A DNA stretch of 17,113 bases, from positions 1-17,113 of the forward strand of contig JAEZCJ010000138.1 in the NCBI GenBank assembly GCA_023433615.1, written 5' to 3'. This DNA is from Bacillota bacterium (lineage in GTDB: Bacteria > Bacillota > Bacilli > Paenibacillales > Paenibacillaceae). The notes under the pieces are model-generated. The model was not told where the DNA came from and did not search any database. It worked only from the letters and a program-made list of their open reading frames with translations. Shown here in pieces: positions 16,146-17,113 of this stretch. Positions within the stretch are counted from its first letter, which is position 1, and each line of letters starts with the position of its first letter. Both the position numbers and the translations under genes were made by a program.

Positions 16146-16964
16146 ATGAAGCATATACTGAACCTGGTCAAGTACGCTTTTCTGTTCGTTGGGGTATTCG
16201 TCGTGCTGTTCCCGATCTATTCGGTATTCGTCGGCGCCTTCAAGGACCGGCAGGAATTTTTCGAGAATCGCTTGGCGCTGCCGTCCACGTGGAGCTTGGA
16301 TAACTTCGTGACGGCCTGGGATAAGGGAGATTTGCCGCTGGCGCTCGGGAACACGGGCATTATTCTGATCGTATCGATCGTAGGCAATATATTGATCGGC
16401 ACGATGTCCGCCTATGCGCTGGGACGCTTCGACTTCAAGGGCAGGCAAGTCATTATTACGTCCTATCTGATCGCGGCCGTCATCCCGCTGATTACGACGC
16501 AGGTCGTGACGTATTCGGTCATTAAGGGGCTGGGTCTTTACAATACGATGGGAGCGCCGATCGTGCTGTATCTCGGCGCCGACGTCATCCAGTTGATCAT
16601 CTACCTCCAGTTCATCCAGAACATTCCGAAGGAGCTGGACGAGAGCGCAATGATGGAGGGGGCATCGCTGTTTCGAATATTCGCGACGATCATTTTCCCG
16701 CTGCTTGGTCCGGCTACGGCTACGGTCGTCATCCTGAAGTTCATCGCGATCTACAACGACTTCTACGTGCCTTACTTGTACATGCCGGACAGGGAGCTCC
16801 GAACGGTTGCCACCGCGATCCAATCGTTCGTCGGCCCGAACGCAGCCCGGCTGGAGGTCATATCGGCTTACATCATGCTGATTTTCATCCCGACGTCGGT
16901 CGTGTTCCTGTTCATGCAGCGCTACATTTTCAGCGGCGTCACGAGCGGGGCGGTCAAGTCGTAA
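16146..16964 (+). CDS. ABC sugar transporter permease (MalG-like, CUT1)
   Basis: 272 residues from ATG 16146; its ribosome binding site AAGGAGG (16130-16136) lies inside the end of the previous gene, so the two permeases are translated together. Six membrane helices are seen, the first at about 9-31 (KYAFLFVGVFVVLFPIY) and the last at about 237-258. The EAA loop is at about 165-185 (DESAMMEGASLFRIFATIIF), followed by FPLLGPATATVVI. The YNDFYVPYLYM segment near 203-213 is typical of MalG-like permeases. No ATP-binding subunit follows, as usual in Firmicute oligosaccharide systems served by a shared MsmX-type ATPase. Confidence 0.94.
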   Translation: MKHILNLVKYAFLFVGVFVVLFPIYSVFVGAFKDRQEFFENRLALPSTWSLDNFVTAWDKGDLPLALGNTGIILIVSIVGNILIGTMSAYALGRFDFKGRQVIITSYLIAAVIPLITTQVVTYSVIKGLGLYNTMGAPIVLYLGADVIQLIIYLQFIQNIPKELDESAMMEGASLFRIFATIIFPLLGPATATVVILKFIAIYNDFYVPYLYMPDRELRTVATAIQSFVGPNAARLEVISAYIMLIFIPTSVVFLFMQRYIFSGVTSGAVKS

Positions 16965-16988
16965 GACCTTTTCTTTATGCGCGAAGAA

Positions 16989-17009
16989 GGGGCTGTCCCA
17001 AAAGGTTGA
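16989..17009 (+). mobile_element. Possible insertion-sequence or MITE end (rest outside window)
   Basis: The sequence beginning GGGGCTGTCCCAAAAGG resembles terminal inverted repeats common on Firmicute insertion sequences (IS1182-like ends of the GGGACAGCCCC type). It lies 25 bases after the last permease gene. CTTTTGG near 17097-17103 can pair with part of it. No transposase is visible before the window ends, so a full element cannot be confirmed. Confidence 0.4.
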
Positions 17010-17050
17010 AAAAGTCTTTGTGAGATAGTTAAACTCTACAACGAAACATG

Positions 17051-17092
17051 AAAACGGTCGGTCAGGATGCCTTATCCCTGACCGACCGTTTT
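17051..17092. terminator. Long perfect hairpin, probable terminator of the importer operon
   Basis: AAAACGGTCGGTCAGG (17051-17066) and CCTGACCGACCGTTTT (17077-17092) form a perfect 16-bp stem with a 10-base loop that can tighten further through AT/AT pairing. The A-rich left and T-rich right ends would let it terminate on either strand. It may belong to the mobile-element-like sequence starting at 16989. Confidence 0.65.
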
Positions 17093-17113
17093 CAGCTTTT
17101 GGCTTAATGTCGA

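Noticed and set aside
1..17113. CRISPR arrays, tRNA or rRNA genes, riboswitches
   Set aside because: I saw no regularly spaced repeats of CRISPR type, and no tRNA-like, rRNA-like or leader structure that I could support.

Overview
The window looks like chromosomal DNA of a Gram-positive soil Firmicute, most likely a Paenibacillaceae member (Paenibacillus or Cohnella type). The grounds are a moderately high-GC coding style, strong AGGAGG-type ribosome binding sites with several GTG starts, a lipoprotein sugar-binding protein, a YesM/YesN-type two-component pair, an ABC sugar importer without its own ATPase, and a CcpA-type cre box. The genus is inference; no rRNA or marker gene is present.

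Layout. (1) 1-1599: 3' part of a large repetitive flavin-binding (FMN_bind) protein whose N-terminus lies outside the window, closed by a hairpin terminator. (2) 1784-3094: a cytoplasmic GH140/DUF4038-type glycosidase. (3) 3208-4047: a DegV/FakB fatty-acid-binding protein, followed 24 nt later by an AraC-type regulator with a cupin domain (4072-5448). (4) 5530-8087: a two-gene xylan-degradation operon, a GH43 beta-xylosidase/arabinofuranosidase and a signal-less GH10 xylanase separated by 2 nt, ending in a bidirectional hairpin. (5) 8150-8888, minus strand: two small proteins, a probable 4-fold beta-flower protein and an unrecognised 70-residue protein. (6) 9072-10139: a LacI-family repressor with its own promoter and terminator. 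(7) 10277-13653: a sensor kinase and an AraC-type response regulator behind a good sigma-A promoter. (8) 13832-16964: substrate-binding lipoprotein and two permeases of a CUT1 ABC sugar importer, preceded by a promoter, a perfect cre box and a cluster of short direct repeats. (9) 16965-17113: no gene, but an inverted-repeat end typical of a mobile element and a long hairpin.

How the genes fit together. By analogy with the xynDCEFG plus intracellular xylanase/xylosidase arrangement known from Geobacillus stearothermophilus, the kinase would sense xylo-oligosaccharides outside the cell, the response regulator would switch on the importer, and imported oligomers would be cut inside by the GH10 and GH43 enzymes. 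CcpA would shut the importer off when a preferred sugar is present. The AraC and LacI regulators probably add further control. An ATPase is absent and would be a shared MsmX/UgpC-type subunit encoded elsewhere.

The least expected signals are the alternating canonical/degenerate FMN-domain array at the left edge, and a roughly 60-bp relic-like element with a hairpin between the binding-protein and permease genes whose ends match the mobile-element-like end at the right edge. I did not find a clearly new multi-gene system.
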